Assembly: GCA_902795715.1 (NCBI GenBank) | Contig: CADBME010000158.1 | Span: 1 to 15,741, forward strand | Reading direction: 5' to 3' | DNA: 15,741 nt | DNA from: an uncultured Lachnospiraceae bacterium | GTDB lineage: Bacteria > Bacillota_A > Clostridia > Lachnospirales > Lachnospiraceae | In this document: piece after piece, positions 7,272 through 13,900 of the stretch | Layout: the number at the start of each line of letters is the position of its first letter | Position numbering within the stretch: the first letter of the stretch is position 1 | Position numbers and translations under genes: made by a program | The notes under the pieces: generated by a model | Databases searched by the model: none | Told to the model about the DNA's origin: nothing | What the model saw: the letters and a program-made list of their open reading frames with translations, nothing else

Positions 7272-7934
7272 ATGGCAAAGAGGAACTATCAGAAAGAACT
7301 GGATAAAGTAATCGGAAGTCTGGATACGGACGGCAGGAAGCCGCATCTTCTTCTCCACGTCTGCTGTGCCCCTTGCAGCAGCTATGTCCTGGAGTATCTC
7401 AGCCGGTATTTCAGGATTACCATCCTTTTCTATAATCCCAATATAACACCGGAGAGTGAATATGATTACCGGCTGGGGGAGCTGAAACGACTGATCCGGG
7501 AAGCAGGCTATGAGGAATCAGTCCATCTGGTGGAGGGGCATTACCAGCCTTGGGAATTTTTCCGGATGGCAGAGGGAATGGAAGACCTGCCGGAGCGGGG
7601 AGCCCGCTGCTACCACTGCTATCAGCTGCGGATGAGAGAAGCCGCCCGCCAGGCTGTCAGGCTCGGAGCCGATTATTTTACCACAAGTCTGTCCATCAGC
7701 CCCCACAAAAACGCAGAATGGATCAACGAGATCGGTGAGAAGCTGGCAGAAGAATACGGCATCAAACACCTGCCCTCAGATTTCAAAAAAAAGAGCGGAT
7801 ATCTCCGCTCCATAGAATTATCCGCCCGGTATAATCTCTACCGCCAGGATTATTGTGGTTGTATATTTTCAAAGAAAGAAGCGGAAAAAAGGAAGGCCGC
7901 TGCCAAAAGCGAATCCGTCAGGTCTTCCGAATAA
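7272..7934 (+). CDS. queH: epoxyqueuosine reductase QueH (DUF208)
   Basis: QueH performs the last step of queuosine synthesis, reducing epoxyqueuosine in the anticodon of tRNAs for Asp, Asn, His and Tyr. It replaces the unrelated QueG in many Firmicutes. The 220-residue protein shows the diagnostic cysteines: HVCCAPCSS (Cys31, 32, 35), RCYHC (113, 116) and YCGC (195, 197), plus SISPHKN (141-147) and the conserved DFKKKSGYLRS (170-180). The ATG at 7272 is preceded by AAGGAAGG at 9 nt. It diverges from glnA and converges with the zinc-ribbon gene, overlapping it by 17 bp at the 3' ends. Codons 172-180 carry a perfect terminator for the opposite strand. No other queuosine gene is visible nearby. 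Confidence 0.95.
   Translation: MAKRNYQKELDKVIGSLDTDGRKPHLLLHVCCAPCSSYVLEYLSRYFRITILFYNPNITPESEYDYRLGELKRLIREAGYEESVHLVEGHYQPWEFFRMAEGMEDLPERGARCYHCYQLRMREAARQAVRLGADYFTTSLSISPHKNAEWINEIGEKLAEEYGIKHLPSDFKKKSGYLRSIELSARYNLYRQDYCGCIFSKKEAEKRKAAAKSESVRSSE
7785..7810 (-). terminator. intrinsic terminator on the minus strand, embedded in queH
   Basis: Read leftward, a perfect 7-bp stem (GAGCGGA, 7810-7804, paired with TCCGCTC, 7799-7793) encloses the tetraloop GATA and runs directly into eight T (7792-7785). It lies 108 nt past the stop of the zinc-ribbon gene, so it is well placed to end the rho-side minus-strand transcripts. It lies wholly inside the queH coding sequence, under the conserved FKKKSGYLRS stretch. 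Confidence 0.75.
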
Positions 7935-8397
7935 AACGATTTCCGCAATTGGGACAGGTGATTTCCACCTTGCCATTTCCCCGGGGAACCCGGAGACGCT
8001 GCTTGCACATAGGGCAATTAAAAAAGCGGAACTCCCTCTCCTGTTCTTTTTTCAAAAGCCTCTCTTCCTTCTCAAGAAGCTTTTCCTCTCTCTTTTTAGC
8101 CCGAAGTGCCTTCACCTCCTCATCAGGAGGACCTAATTTCTCAAAAAAAGGCGCTGTTATCCGACAGAAAACATCATTCTCTCTCCACCTCCTGCCGACC
8201 TGCCGGGAAAAGAAACGCAGACCGCACAGGACAATAAGGGCAAGGGCCGGCAAAACCAGCCAGTGAAGACGGCCGGAGGGAATCAGGCAACTGAAAATAC
8301 AGAGAAGAGCCCCAAAGGCCAGCAAAACACTGGAAAGAGCATCCATTCCGTAGATTCCACTTAAATATTCCCTTACTTTACGATAATAATCCTTCAT
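7918..8397 (-). CDS. membrane-anchored zinc-ribbon protein with coiled coil
   Basis: I do not recognise a named family for this 159-residue protein. It has a short basic N-terminus, two hydrophobic helices (about 19-39 and 45-63), and a long lysine/glutamate-rich helix likely to be a coiled coil (93-122). It ends in a zinc ribbon, CPMC (128-131) and CPNC (148-151). The topology suggests a membrane hairpin with the ribbon in the cytoplasm. The start at 8397 is chosen because GGAGG ends 5 nt upstream; the frame is open for 30 more codons into the adjacent palindrome, so a longer N-terminus is possible but unlikely. It follows the COG2426-like gene, separated by the 86-bp palindrome, and overlaps queH convergently by 17 bp. 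The function is unknown. Confidence 0.8.
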   Translation of the reverse strand: MKDYYRKVREYLSGIYGMDALSSVLLAFGALLCIFSCLIPSGRLHWLVLPALALIVLCGLRFFSRQVGRRWRENDVFCRITAPFFEKLGPPDEEVKALRAKKREEKLLEKEERLLKKEQEREFRFFNCPMCKQRLRVPRGNGKVEITCPNCGNRFIRKT

Positions 8398-8409
8398 GAT
8401 AGCCTCCGG

Positions 8410-8495
8410 GTGGGACAGTGGGGACGTTTCATATTGTCCCACTTTGTTAAGAAGCAAACAATGTGGGACAATATGAAACGTCCCCACTGTCCCAC
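8410..8495. repeat. 86-bp near-perfect palindrome, REP/MITE-like element
   Basis: Two 33-bp arms (8410-8442 and 8463-8495) are exact reverse complements. After a single T/T mismatch the stem continues five more pairs, leaving an 8-nt loop (8449-8456): 38 of 39 positions pair. Each arm itself starts with GTGGGACA and ends with TGTCCCAC, so two smaller hairpins are an alternative fold. The element occupies nearly the whole gap between the stop of the upstream gene (8497-8499) and the GGAGG of the zinc-ribbon gene (8403-8407). It encodes no transposase, and I see no flanking target duplication. A non-autonomous repeat is inferred from structure only. Confidence 0.85.
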
Positions 8496-8496
8496 T

Positions 8497-8973
8497 CTAC
8501 ATTCCGATCATATGAAATCCAAAATGGCTGGCGATCATCATGATGATGCCGGCCAGCATGACGCCGCACATGGCGGCCAGTACACTGGTCTTGAAGTCCA
8601 TCTTGAGGAAGCTGGCTGCCAGTGTTCCCGTCCAGGCGCCGGTTCCCGGGAGGGGAATTCCGACAAAGAGCATGAGGGCCAGGAAGAGGCCCTTGTTTCC
8701 GGCAGACCGGCTTAGTTTTTCTCCGGCCTTCTGGCCTTTGTTGACGCAAAAGCTGCAGAAGGAGCCGAAGGGTCCTCCCATATTGCAGCCGAAGTTCAGT
8801 ACTTTCTCGGCGAAGAGATAGATAAAAGGTACCGGCAGCATGTTGCCGATCACGGCGATTATATAGGAAGTGGTCAGGGGCAGCTGCATTCCCCTGGCTA
8901 CGGGTATGGCGCCTCGAAGTTCAATCAGGGGCACCATGGAAATAAAAAATACAGTTAAATACTTTTTCAGCAT
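8497..8973 (-). CDS. small integral membrane protein, COG2426 / putative small multidrug export family
   Basis: The 158-residue protein is almost entirely hydrophobic. Membrane segments are predicted at about 4-24, 36-57, 93-115 and 130-155, with a cysteine-containing loop in between (62-80). The N-terminal motif PLIELRGAIPVARG and the later VGIPLPGTGAWTGTLAA match the COG2426 family (Pfam Sm_multidrug_ex), an export annotation that rests on weak experimental support. The start at 8973 has AGAGG 8 nt upstream. A good promoter (9004-9033) lies just ahead of it, so the gene can be expressed independently of rho. Downstream it is followed at once by the 86-bp palindrome and the zinc-ribbon gene, probably in the same transcript. 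Family membership is fairly sure; the transported substrate is not. Confidence 0.88.
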   Translation of the reverse strand: MLKKYLTVFFISMVPLIELRGAIPVARGMQLPLTTSYIIAVIGNMLPVPFIYLFAEKVLNFGCNMGGPFGSFCSFCVNKGQKAGEKLSRSAGNKGLFLALMLFVGIPLPGTGAWTGTLAASFLKMDFKTSVLAAMCGVMLAGIIMMIASHFGFHMIGM

Positions 8974-9003
8974 CTTGCAAACCTCTTTTGTATTCCTCTT
9001 ACC

Positions 9004-9033
9004 ATTATCTTACGGAATACCTGTCTATGTCAA
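9004..9033 (-). promoter_or_regulatory. sigma-A-type promoter for the COG2426-like gene
   Basis: A perfect TTGACA (9033-9028) is followed after 18 bp by GATAAT (9009-9004), a five-of-six match to the -10 consensus. Transcription would start near 8997, about 24 nt upstream of the start codon. It lies in the 145-bp gap after rho and is the best promoter-like pair in the window. Confidence 0.65.
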
Positions 9034-9118
9034 AATATGATTTTCGCTGGATTATCTCTTTATCATGGCTCAAAGGCCCTGCTTTCACTGACTATGCAGA
9101 CCCAAAGGCCGTCCCGGT

Positions 9119-10654
9119 CTATCGTCTTTTCAGATTCTGGTCCATAAAGCGGATGAATTCCTCATTGCTTTTGGTTCTCTTGAAGAAGTCGAGAATCTGC
9201 AGCATGTTTTCTTCAGCACGGGTGCCGGACATTTCCCTGTGGAGGGCATAGACAATCTCCTGCTCTTTTTTATTCAGGAGCAGATCTTCCCGCCGGGTTC
9301 CGGATCTCTGTATATTGATTGCCGGGAAAATACGTCGCTCAGACAGTTTCCTGTCCAGAACCAGCTCCATGTTTCCCGTTCCCTTAAATTCCTCGAATAC
9401 GACGTCGTCCATTTTGCTTCCGGTTTCTACCAGGGCAGTTGCCAGGATGGTCAGACTGCCGCCTTCCCTCATGTTTCTTGCAGCACCAAAGAATTTCTTG
9501 GGCTGGTAAAGAGCTGTGGGATCGAGGCCGCCGGACAGGGTCCTTCCACTTGGGGGGACCAGAAGGTTGTAGGCCCGGGAGAGTCTGGTGATACTGTCCA
9601 GGAGGATTACCACGTCCTCCTTGTGCTCTACCAGTCTTTTGGCCCGCTCCAGAACCATCTCGGATACCCTGCGATGGTGTTCCGGGTTTTCATCAAAGGT
9701 GGAGTAAATGACTTCGGCGTTGGGTCCTTCGATGGATTCCCGTATATCGGTGACTTCCTCAGGTCGTTCATCGATCAGGAGCACGATAACTTTCATGTCC
9801 GGATGATTCCTGGTAATGCCCCCTGCAATCTGTTTGAGCAAGGTGGTCTTTCCGGTCTTAGGCTGGGATACGATCATACCTCTCTGTCCTTTTCCGATGG
9901 GAGAAAGAAGATCCACCATCCTCATGGATACCGGACAGCCGGGGTACTCCAGTGAAATCTTATCCTCCGGAAAAATGGGGGTCAGATTTTCAAAGTTGGG
10001 TCTTTTTTTGGCTTCGTAAGGGTTATAGCCATTTACCGTTTCGGTAAATAAAAGGGCGCTGTAGCGTTCATTCTGGTTGCGGACCCGGATCTTGCCGGAA
10101 ATCATATCGCCGGTCTTAAGGTTGAATTTCCGGATCTGGGTGGGAGATACATAAACGTCATTGTCCCCGGACAGATAATTCTCACAGCGGATGAAACCAA
10201 AACCTTCCGACTGGATTACCTCTAAAATACCGTTGGCTCTCTCTCCGCTGTCCAGCTCGGAAAGGTCAGGCTTCATGCGGGCCCCTTCCCTGTCTCTTTC
10301 ATTTTCATTTCCGTCGGAATCCGAGAAGCGGTTTCTGCGATAGGGTCTTTCATTTGCCCTGGACGGTTCCCTGGTTCCATCCATAGCCGGTTCCCTGACC
10401 ACATCTTTAACCTCTTCCCCGGTCGTATCCTTCATGGGTTCCCCGGCCACATTCTTAGCTTTTTCTCCAGCCGTATCCTTAACCGGTTCCCTGGCCACAT
10501 TCTTAACCGGATTCCGGCTTTCCCGGCCGGATTCCTTCTCTTTTTCTTCCAGCAGGGCGATCAACTGCTCTTTTTTCATGGTACTGATTCCCCGGATCTC
10601 ATGCTCCTTTGCATAATCCCGGAGTTCTTTTAGTTTCATATTTTTAAAATCCAT
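9119..10654 (-). CDS. rho: transcription termination factor Rho
   Basis: Rho is the hexameric RNA-dependent ATPase that ends transcription at C-rich untranslated RNA. Visible parts are the N-terminal Rho_N helix region (1-41, [17 protein letters not shown]), a charged insert (about 42-138), the cold-shock-like RNA-binding domain (about 139-205, SEGFGFIR), Walker [10 protein letters not shown] (263-271), Walker B VVILLDS (347-353), and the secondary RNA-binding loop and arginine-finger region after 360 ([22 protein letters not shown], split here: [10 protein letters not shown] then KKFFGAARN). The start at 10654 has GGAGG 4 nt upstream; the in-frame ATG at 10729 has none. At 511 residues it is longer than the roughly 420-residue E. 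coli protein because of the insert, which carries a 16-residue tandem repeat. Its long structured leader could support autoregulation, as known for rho elsewhere (inference). Confidence 0.97.
   Translation of the reverse strand: MDFKNMKLKELRDYAKEHEIRGISTMKKEQLIALLEEKEKESGRESRNPVKNVAREPVKDTAGEKAKNVAGEPMKDTTGEEVKDVVREPAMDGTREPSRANERPYRRNRFSDSDGNENERDREGARMKPDLSELDSGERANGILEVIQSEGFGFIRCENYLSGDNDVYVSPTQIRKFNLKTGDMISGKIRVRNQNERYSALLFTETVNGYNPYEAKKRPNFENLTPIFPEDKISLEYPGCPVSMRMVDLLSPIGKGQRGMIVSQPKTGKTTLLKQIAGGITRNHPDMKVIVLLIDERPEEVTDIRESIEGPNAEVIYSTFDENPEHHRRVSEMVLERAKRLVEHKEDVVILLDSITRLSRAYNLLVPPSGRTLSGGLDPTALYQPKKFFGAARNMREGGSLTILATALVETGSKMDDVVFEEFKGTGNMELVLDRKLSERRIFPAINIQRSGTRREDLLLNKKEQEIVYALHREMSGTRAEENMLQILDFFKRTKSNEEFIRFMDQNLKRR
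10361..10504 (-). repeat. three tandem 48-bp (16-residue) repeats in the rho insert
   Basis: Residues 51-66, 67-82 and 83-98 align as [32 protein letters not shown] and [16 protein letters not shown]. The repeated unit is charged, probably disordered, and lies between the Rho_N region and the RNA-binding domain. Divergence between copies suggests an old expansion still able to vary in copy number. Confidence 0.85.
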
Positions 10655-11115
10655 AAAACCTCCGATTCTGATATGCGGTAATATCATGATATCACGGTCA
10701 AAAAGTCGGCATTCATGCCATGCACGCATGAATATCCTTGTAATCCATGATTGCTTTTGACCTGTGCATTAATGCAGGAGGGCAGGATAATCCTGTCCTC
10801 TGCGTGACTAATATCCATTTCAAAATGATTTCAAAAAAATGATAGGGGAAACAATTTTTGAAAGGTGATTAAACAAGACTCTCATGAGTCCTTGCCTTGA
10901 ATTCGGATCAGCTGAATCAGATGATAATTATGTCTGTTGTACATATCCATACAACTCGTAAGTGATATTAACACATTTATTTCCCAAAAGCAAATGAATA
11001 ATTGGATGAAATGTGCGTTGCGAAATATTTTTTTGAATGATACAATGAAGACTGTTGCAAAATACCAAGGCTCCGACCCTTCAGGCAGGTGCTTTCTTAT
11101 AGCGAGGATAATATA
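10655..11115. other. 461-bp divergent region between rho and the malic enzyme, rich in short palindromes
   Basis: No gene is supported here. Structures seen are: a perfect 12-bp palindrome ATATCATGATAT (10681-10692); ATTCATGC (10711-10718) paired with GCATGAAT (10726-10733), which on the minus strand is followed after a few bases by five T; a 12-bp palindrome TGCATTAATGCA (10765-10776); a 10-bp stem with one G-T pair and loop TAA (10778-10800); and GTTGTA (10936-10941) paired with TACAAC (10950-10955). The first four would lie in the rho leader if transcription starts upstream of 10800. The 10711-10733 hairpin is a possible attenuator. I do not match any known riboswitch. Confidence 0.5.
11018..11046 (+). 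promoter_or_regulatory. candidate promoter for the malic enzyme operon
   Basis: TTGCGA (11018-11023) and TACAAT (11041-11046) are separated by the ideal 17 bp. The start would fall near 11053, giving a leader of about 62 nt before the ATG at 11116. The -35 half overlaps a TTGCGAAAT word also present upstream of the export cassette. Confidence 0.5.
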
Positions 11116-12276
11116 ATGAACACAAGAGAAAAGGCACTGGATTTACATAGACAATGGAACGGGAAGCTGGATGTCACTTCCAAATGTTCTGTAAGCACAA
11201 GTGAGGATCTTGCCCTGGCCTATACTCCCGGTGTGGCGGAGCCCTGCAAGGAAATCGAGAGAGATCCCGAACTGGCCTACAGCTACACCATAAAGTCCAA
11301 CACAGTAGCTGTGGTTACCGACGGCAGTGCCGTTCTGGGTCTTGGAAATATCGGCGCCCTGGCTGCCCTTCCCGTTATGGAGGGAAAGTCAGTCCTTTTC
11401 AAGGAGTTTGGCGGGGTCAACGCTTTTCCCATCTGCCTGGATACCCAGGACACGGAAGAAATCATAGAAAGCGTGGTTCGAATCGCGCCTGCATTTGGCG
11501 GGATCAATCTGGAGGACATCTCCGCTCCCCGCTGTTTTGAGATCGAAGAGCGTCTGAAACAGGTTCTCAATATTCCGGTCTTCCATGATGACCAGCATGG
11601 AACTGCCATCGTGGTTACTGCCGGGATCATTAATGCATTAAAAATAGTTGAAAAGAAAAAAGAAAACTGCCGGGTTGTCATCAACGGCGCAGGAGCAGCA
11701 GGCATTGCCATCGCCAAAAGGCTCCTGTCCTACGGATTTAAGGATGTTACCATCTGTGACAGCCGGGGCATTATCTGTCTGGGCAATGAGGGGATGAACT
11801 GGATGAAAGAGCAGATGGCCCATGTGACCAATCTCTCCAGGATGACCGGCAGTCTGGCTGACGCCATGAAGGGATCGGATATCTTTATCGGTGTGTCCGC
11901 GCCCGGCGTTGTCAGCCAGGATATGGTCCGGTCCATGAATAAGGATTCCATTCTTTTCACCCTGGCTAATCCCACTCCGGAAATCATGCCGGACCTGGCC
12001 AGAGAGGCCGGCGCCCGCATCATCGGTACCGGAAGAAGCGATTTCCCCAACCAGGTCAATAACGTTCTGGTATTCCCTGGCATCTTCCGCGGGGCTCTGG
12101 AAGGAAGAGCCTCCCAGATTACCGAAGAAATGAAACTGGCCGCTGCCCAGGCCCTGGCCAATCTGATTCCGGAAGAGGACTTGTCCGAGAATTATATTCT
12201 TCCGGAAGCTTTTGACGGCCATATTGCTGATGCAGTCAGCCAGGCTGTCATAGACCATATCCATTCCACCAGATAA
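11116..12276 (+). CDS. NAD(P)-dependent malic enzyme (short form)
   Basis: It decarboxylates malate oxidatively to pyruvate in the cytoplasm, producing NAD(P)H. The 386-residue size matches the short bacterial class without the C-terminal phosphotransacetylase domain. Motifs are LAYTPGVAEPC (34-44) with the catalytic tyrosine, GKSVLFKEF with Lys91, the metal-binding NLEDI (131-135) and FHDDQHGTA (156-164), and the dinucleotide loop GAGAAG (191-196). Cofactor preference cannot be decided by eye, so I give no specific symbol. The start at 11116 is preferred, with GAGG 8 nt upstream; an in-frame GTG at 11089 lacks a site. It leads a plus-strand operon with the radical SAM gene 25 nt downstream and is divergent from rho. 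Confidence 0.95.
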   Translation: MNTREKALDLHRQWNGKLDVTSKCSVSTSEDLALAYTPGVAEPCKEIERDPELAYSYTIKSNTVAVVTDGSAVLGLGNIGALAALPVMEGKSVLFKEFGGVNAFPICLDTQDTEEIIESVVRIAPAFGGINLEDISAPRCFEIEERLKQVLNIPVFHDDQHGTAIVVTAGIINALKIVEKKKENCRVVINGAGAAGIAIAKRLLSYGFKDVTICDSRGIICLGNEGMNWMKEQMAHVTNLSRMTGSLADAMKGSDIFIGVSAPGVVSQDMVRSMNKDSILFTLANPTPEIMPDLAREAGARIIGTGRSDFPNQVNNVLVFPGIFRGALEGRASQITEEMKLAAAQALANLIPEEDLSENYILPEAFDGHIADAVSQAVIDHIHSTR

Positions 12277-12301
12277 TTCCGGCACCGGAGGGTATCATCT
12301 G

Positions 12302-13222
12302 ATGGAACGATATTACACCTATTCCCGCTTTCTGCGGGAGTATTTTGGAGAAAAAATCTACAAAATCTGCATAGACGGCGGCTTCACCTGTCCTAACCGG
12401 GACGGAAGCCTGGGCCGGGGCGGATGTGCCTTTTGCAGTCAGGGTGGGAGCGGTGAATTCTGCGAGGACCGGTCCCTTTCCATCCGGGAACAGCTGGAAA
12501 CCGGACGCAGGCAGACCATGGCCAAATATCCTGCCGGAAAATACATCGCCTACTACCAGGCTTATACCGGGACTTACGGGCCTGCAGATCAACTGCAGGC
12601 CCTTTATGAACCTGCTTTAAGGGCAGACCATGTGGCTGCGATTGCGATCGGAACACGCCCGGATTGTCTGCCGGATGAAGTGCTGGGTCTCCTTGCCTCC
12701 ATGAATCAGATTAAGCCGGTCTTTATGGAAATGGGCCTGCAAACCTGCCATGACAGGACGGCAGACAGAATGAACCGGTGTTTTCCCACTTCAACCTTTA
12801 CGGATGCCGTCTACCGGCTTAAAGAAGCCGGACTTCGTGTAACCGCCCACATTATCCTTGGCCTTCCCGGTGAATCCCGGACCATGCAGTTTCAAACCAT
12901 AGACTATCTGAATAGTTTGCCCATAGACGGAGTGAAGATGTCCATGCTCTACGTCCTCAAGGGAACAGGGCTGGCCACTTGCTATGCCAGAAATCCCTTC
13001 CCGGTCTACAGCCCGGAAGCCTACTTCGATATCCTGATCTCATGTCTGGAAAGACTGCGGCCTGATATCGTCATCGAGCGAATCACCGGAGATGCCAAAA
13101 AAGAGCTTCTGATCGCTCCCCGGTGGGGTCTGGGAAAGGGCCGGGTTCTCAACCGGATCCGCCATGAGATGAAGCTGAGAGACACCTGGCAGGGAAAGAA
13201 CTATTCCGGAGGATCTTTGTAG
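12302..13222 (+). CDS. TIGR01212-type radical SAM protein (YhcC-like)
   Basis: The 306-residue protein carries a radical SAM iron-sulfur site spaced CX11CX2C (Cys30, Cys42, Cys45, in CPNRDGSLGRGGCAFC), the spacing pattern of the TIGR01212/YhcC family rather than the usual CX3CX2C. Other family marks are YKICIDGGFTCPNRDG, FMEMGLQTCHD and TAHIILGLPGE. It would use S-adenosylmethionine to start a radical reaction; the substrate is not established for the family to my knowledge. GGAGG lies 10 nt before the ATG, and the gene follows the malic enzyme after 25 nt, so it is translated from the same message. The next gene has its own promoter-like pair. Confidence 0.92.
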   Translation: MERYYTYSRFLREYFGEKIYKICIDGGFTCPNRDGSLGRGGCAFCSQGGSGEFCEDRSLSIREQLETGRRQTMAKYPAGKYIAYYQAYTGTYGPADQLQALYEPALRADHVAAIAIGTRPDCLPDEVLGLLASMNQIKPVFMEMGLQTCHDRTADRMNRCFPTSTFTDAVYRLKEAGLRVTAHIILGLPGESRTMQFQTIDYLNSLPIDGVKMSMLYVLKGTGLATCYARNPFPVYSPEAYFDILISCLERLRPDIVIERITGDAKKELLIAPRWGLGKGRVLNRIRHEMKLRDTWQGKNYSGGSL

Positions 13223-13233
13223 GATTATTCGTC

Positions 13234-13262
13234 TTGACATTGTAAAAAACAGAGTCTATTTG
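13234..13262 (+). promoter_or_regulatory. possible internal promoter for the DUF4364 gene
   Basis: A perfect TTGACA (13234-13239) lies in the 57-nt gap between the radical SAM and DUF4364 genes. At 17 bp the -10 is only TATTTG, a three-of-six match, so the promoter is weak or needs help. The predicted start would leave almost no leader before the AAAGGAG site. Confidence 0.35.
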
Positions 13263-13279
13263 GGAGAAAGGAGTCAGCC

Positions 13280-13876
13280 ATGAATGACATATCCAAAGGA
13301 AAAGAGTATATGGATGATTTCCCGGAGGAGTCTCTGACCACCTGCAAGCTGATGATTCTGCGCATTCTTGAGCAGACAGACTTCCCTCTGACGGATTCCC
13401 AGCTGAGTGAATTCTTCGTCAGCCATGAATATGTGGATTATTTTCAGTTCCGCAGAGCCATCGGAGAACTGGTTGATTCCGACTATCTGAGCCGGGAAAC
13501 CATCAGGAACATGACCCGTTACCGTGTCACCCCCGCCGGCAGGGAAGCCCTGGATCTCTTTGACTATAAGATTCCCTACCTTTGGCTTAATGATATCCTC
13601 AACTGGCTCAGGGATAACAGCTACGAGCTGCGCCGGGAGGTAGAAGTCACCGCGGACTACTATCCGGTAAAAAAGGGATGGCGTACCGAATATATGGTGA
13701 GAAGCTCTATAAGAGAAAAAGGCGAGATCCTGATGGATCTCACCTTAAATGTAGTTTCAAAAGAACAGGCCATAGACATCTGTGACCAATGGCAGGAAAA
13801 AAGCAACCAGGTCTATGGCACACTCATGGATATCCTGGTCCTGGGCCATGAGGGAAGCCATGAGGAGGACGCATAA
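13280..13876 (+). CDS. DUF4364 family winged-helix protein
   Basis: The 198-residue protein matches the Firmicutes DUF4364 family. The N-terminal part (about 18-90) reads as a winged helix: KLMILRILEQTDFPLTDSQL, then a recognition-like stretch FQFRRAIGELVDSDYL and a wing TRYRVTPAGREAL. The C-terminal part (about 95-190) is a mixed alpha/beta domain of unknown role. There are no membrane segments and no visible metal site. AAAGGAG lies 6 nt before the ATG. The gene is third in the plus-strand run after the malic enzyme and radical SAM genes and converges with engB, leaving only 24 nt between the stops. A transcription-regulator role is plausible from the fold but unproven. Confidence 0.85.
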   Translation: MNDISKGKEYMDDFPEESLTTCKLMILRILEQTDFPLTDSQLSEFFVSHEYVDYFQFRRAIGELVDSDYLSRETIRNMTRYRVTPAGREALDLFDYKIPYLWLNDILNWLRDNSYELRREVEVTADYYPVKKGWRTEYMVRSSIREKGEILMDLTLNVVSKEQAIDICDQWQEKSNQVYGTLMDILVLGHEGSHEEDA

Positions 13877-13878
13877 AG

Positions 13879-13900
13879 AGAAGCCGAAGTCGGTTTTTTT
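13879..13900 (+). terminator. weak intrinsic terminator in the DUF4364-engB convergent gap
   Basis: A short stem of three G-C pairs (CCG, 13884-13886, with CGG, 13891-13893) closes an AAGT loop and can extend by A-U and G-U pairs into the following seven T (13894-13900). It fills the 24-nt gap between the two stop codons. The G-C core is small, so leakage into engB is likely. A much stronger terminator lies at 14351-14378. Confidence 0.5.

Noticed and set aside
9070..9118. Search for an intrinsic terminator just after rho
   Set aside because: Only a 4-5 bp imperfect stem without a T-run is present; none called.
10655..10729. Longer rho reading frame starting at the ATG at 10729
   Set aside because: There is no ribosome binding site, and the extension lies under the leader palindromes. 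GGAGG precedes the ATG at 10654, and residue 1 there matches the usual Rho N-terminus.
13089..13120. A6 followed by GAGC...GCTC inside the radical SAM gene, similar to the queH and engB embedded terminators
   Set aside because: The stem has four pairs with an 8-nt loop, and no convergent transcript faces it; likely chance.
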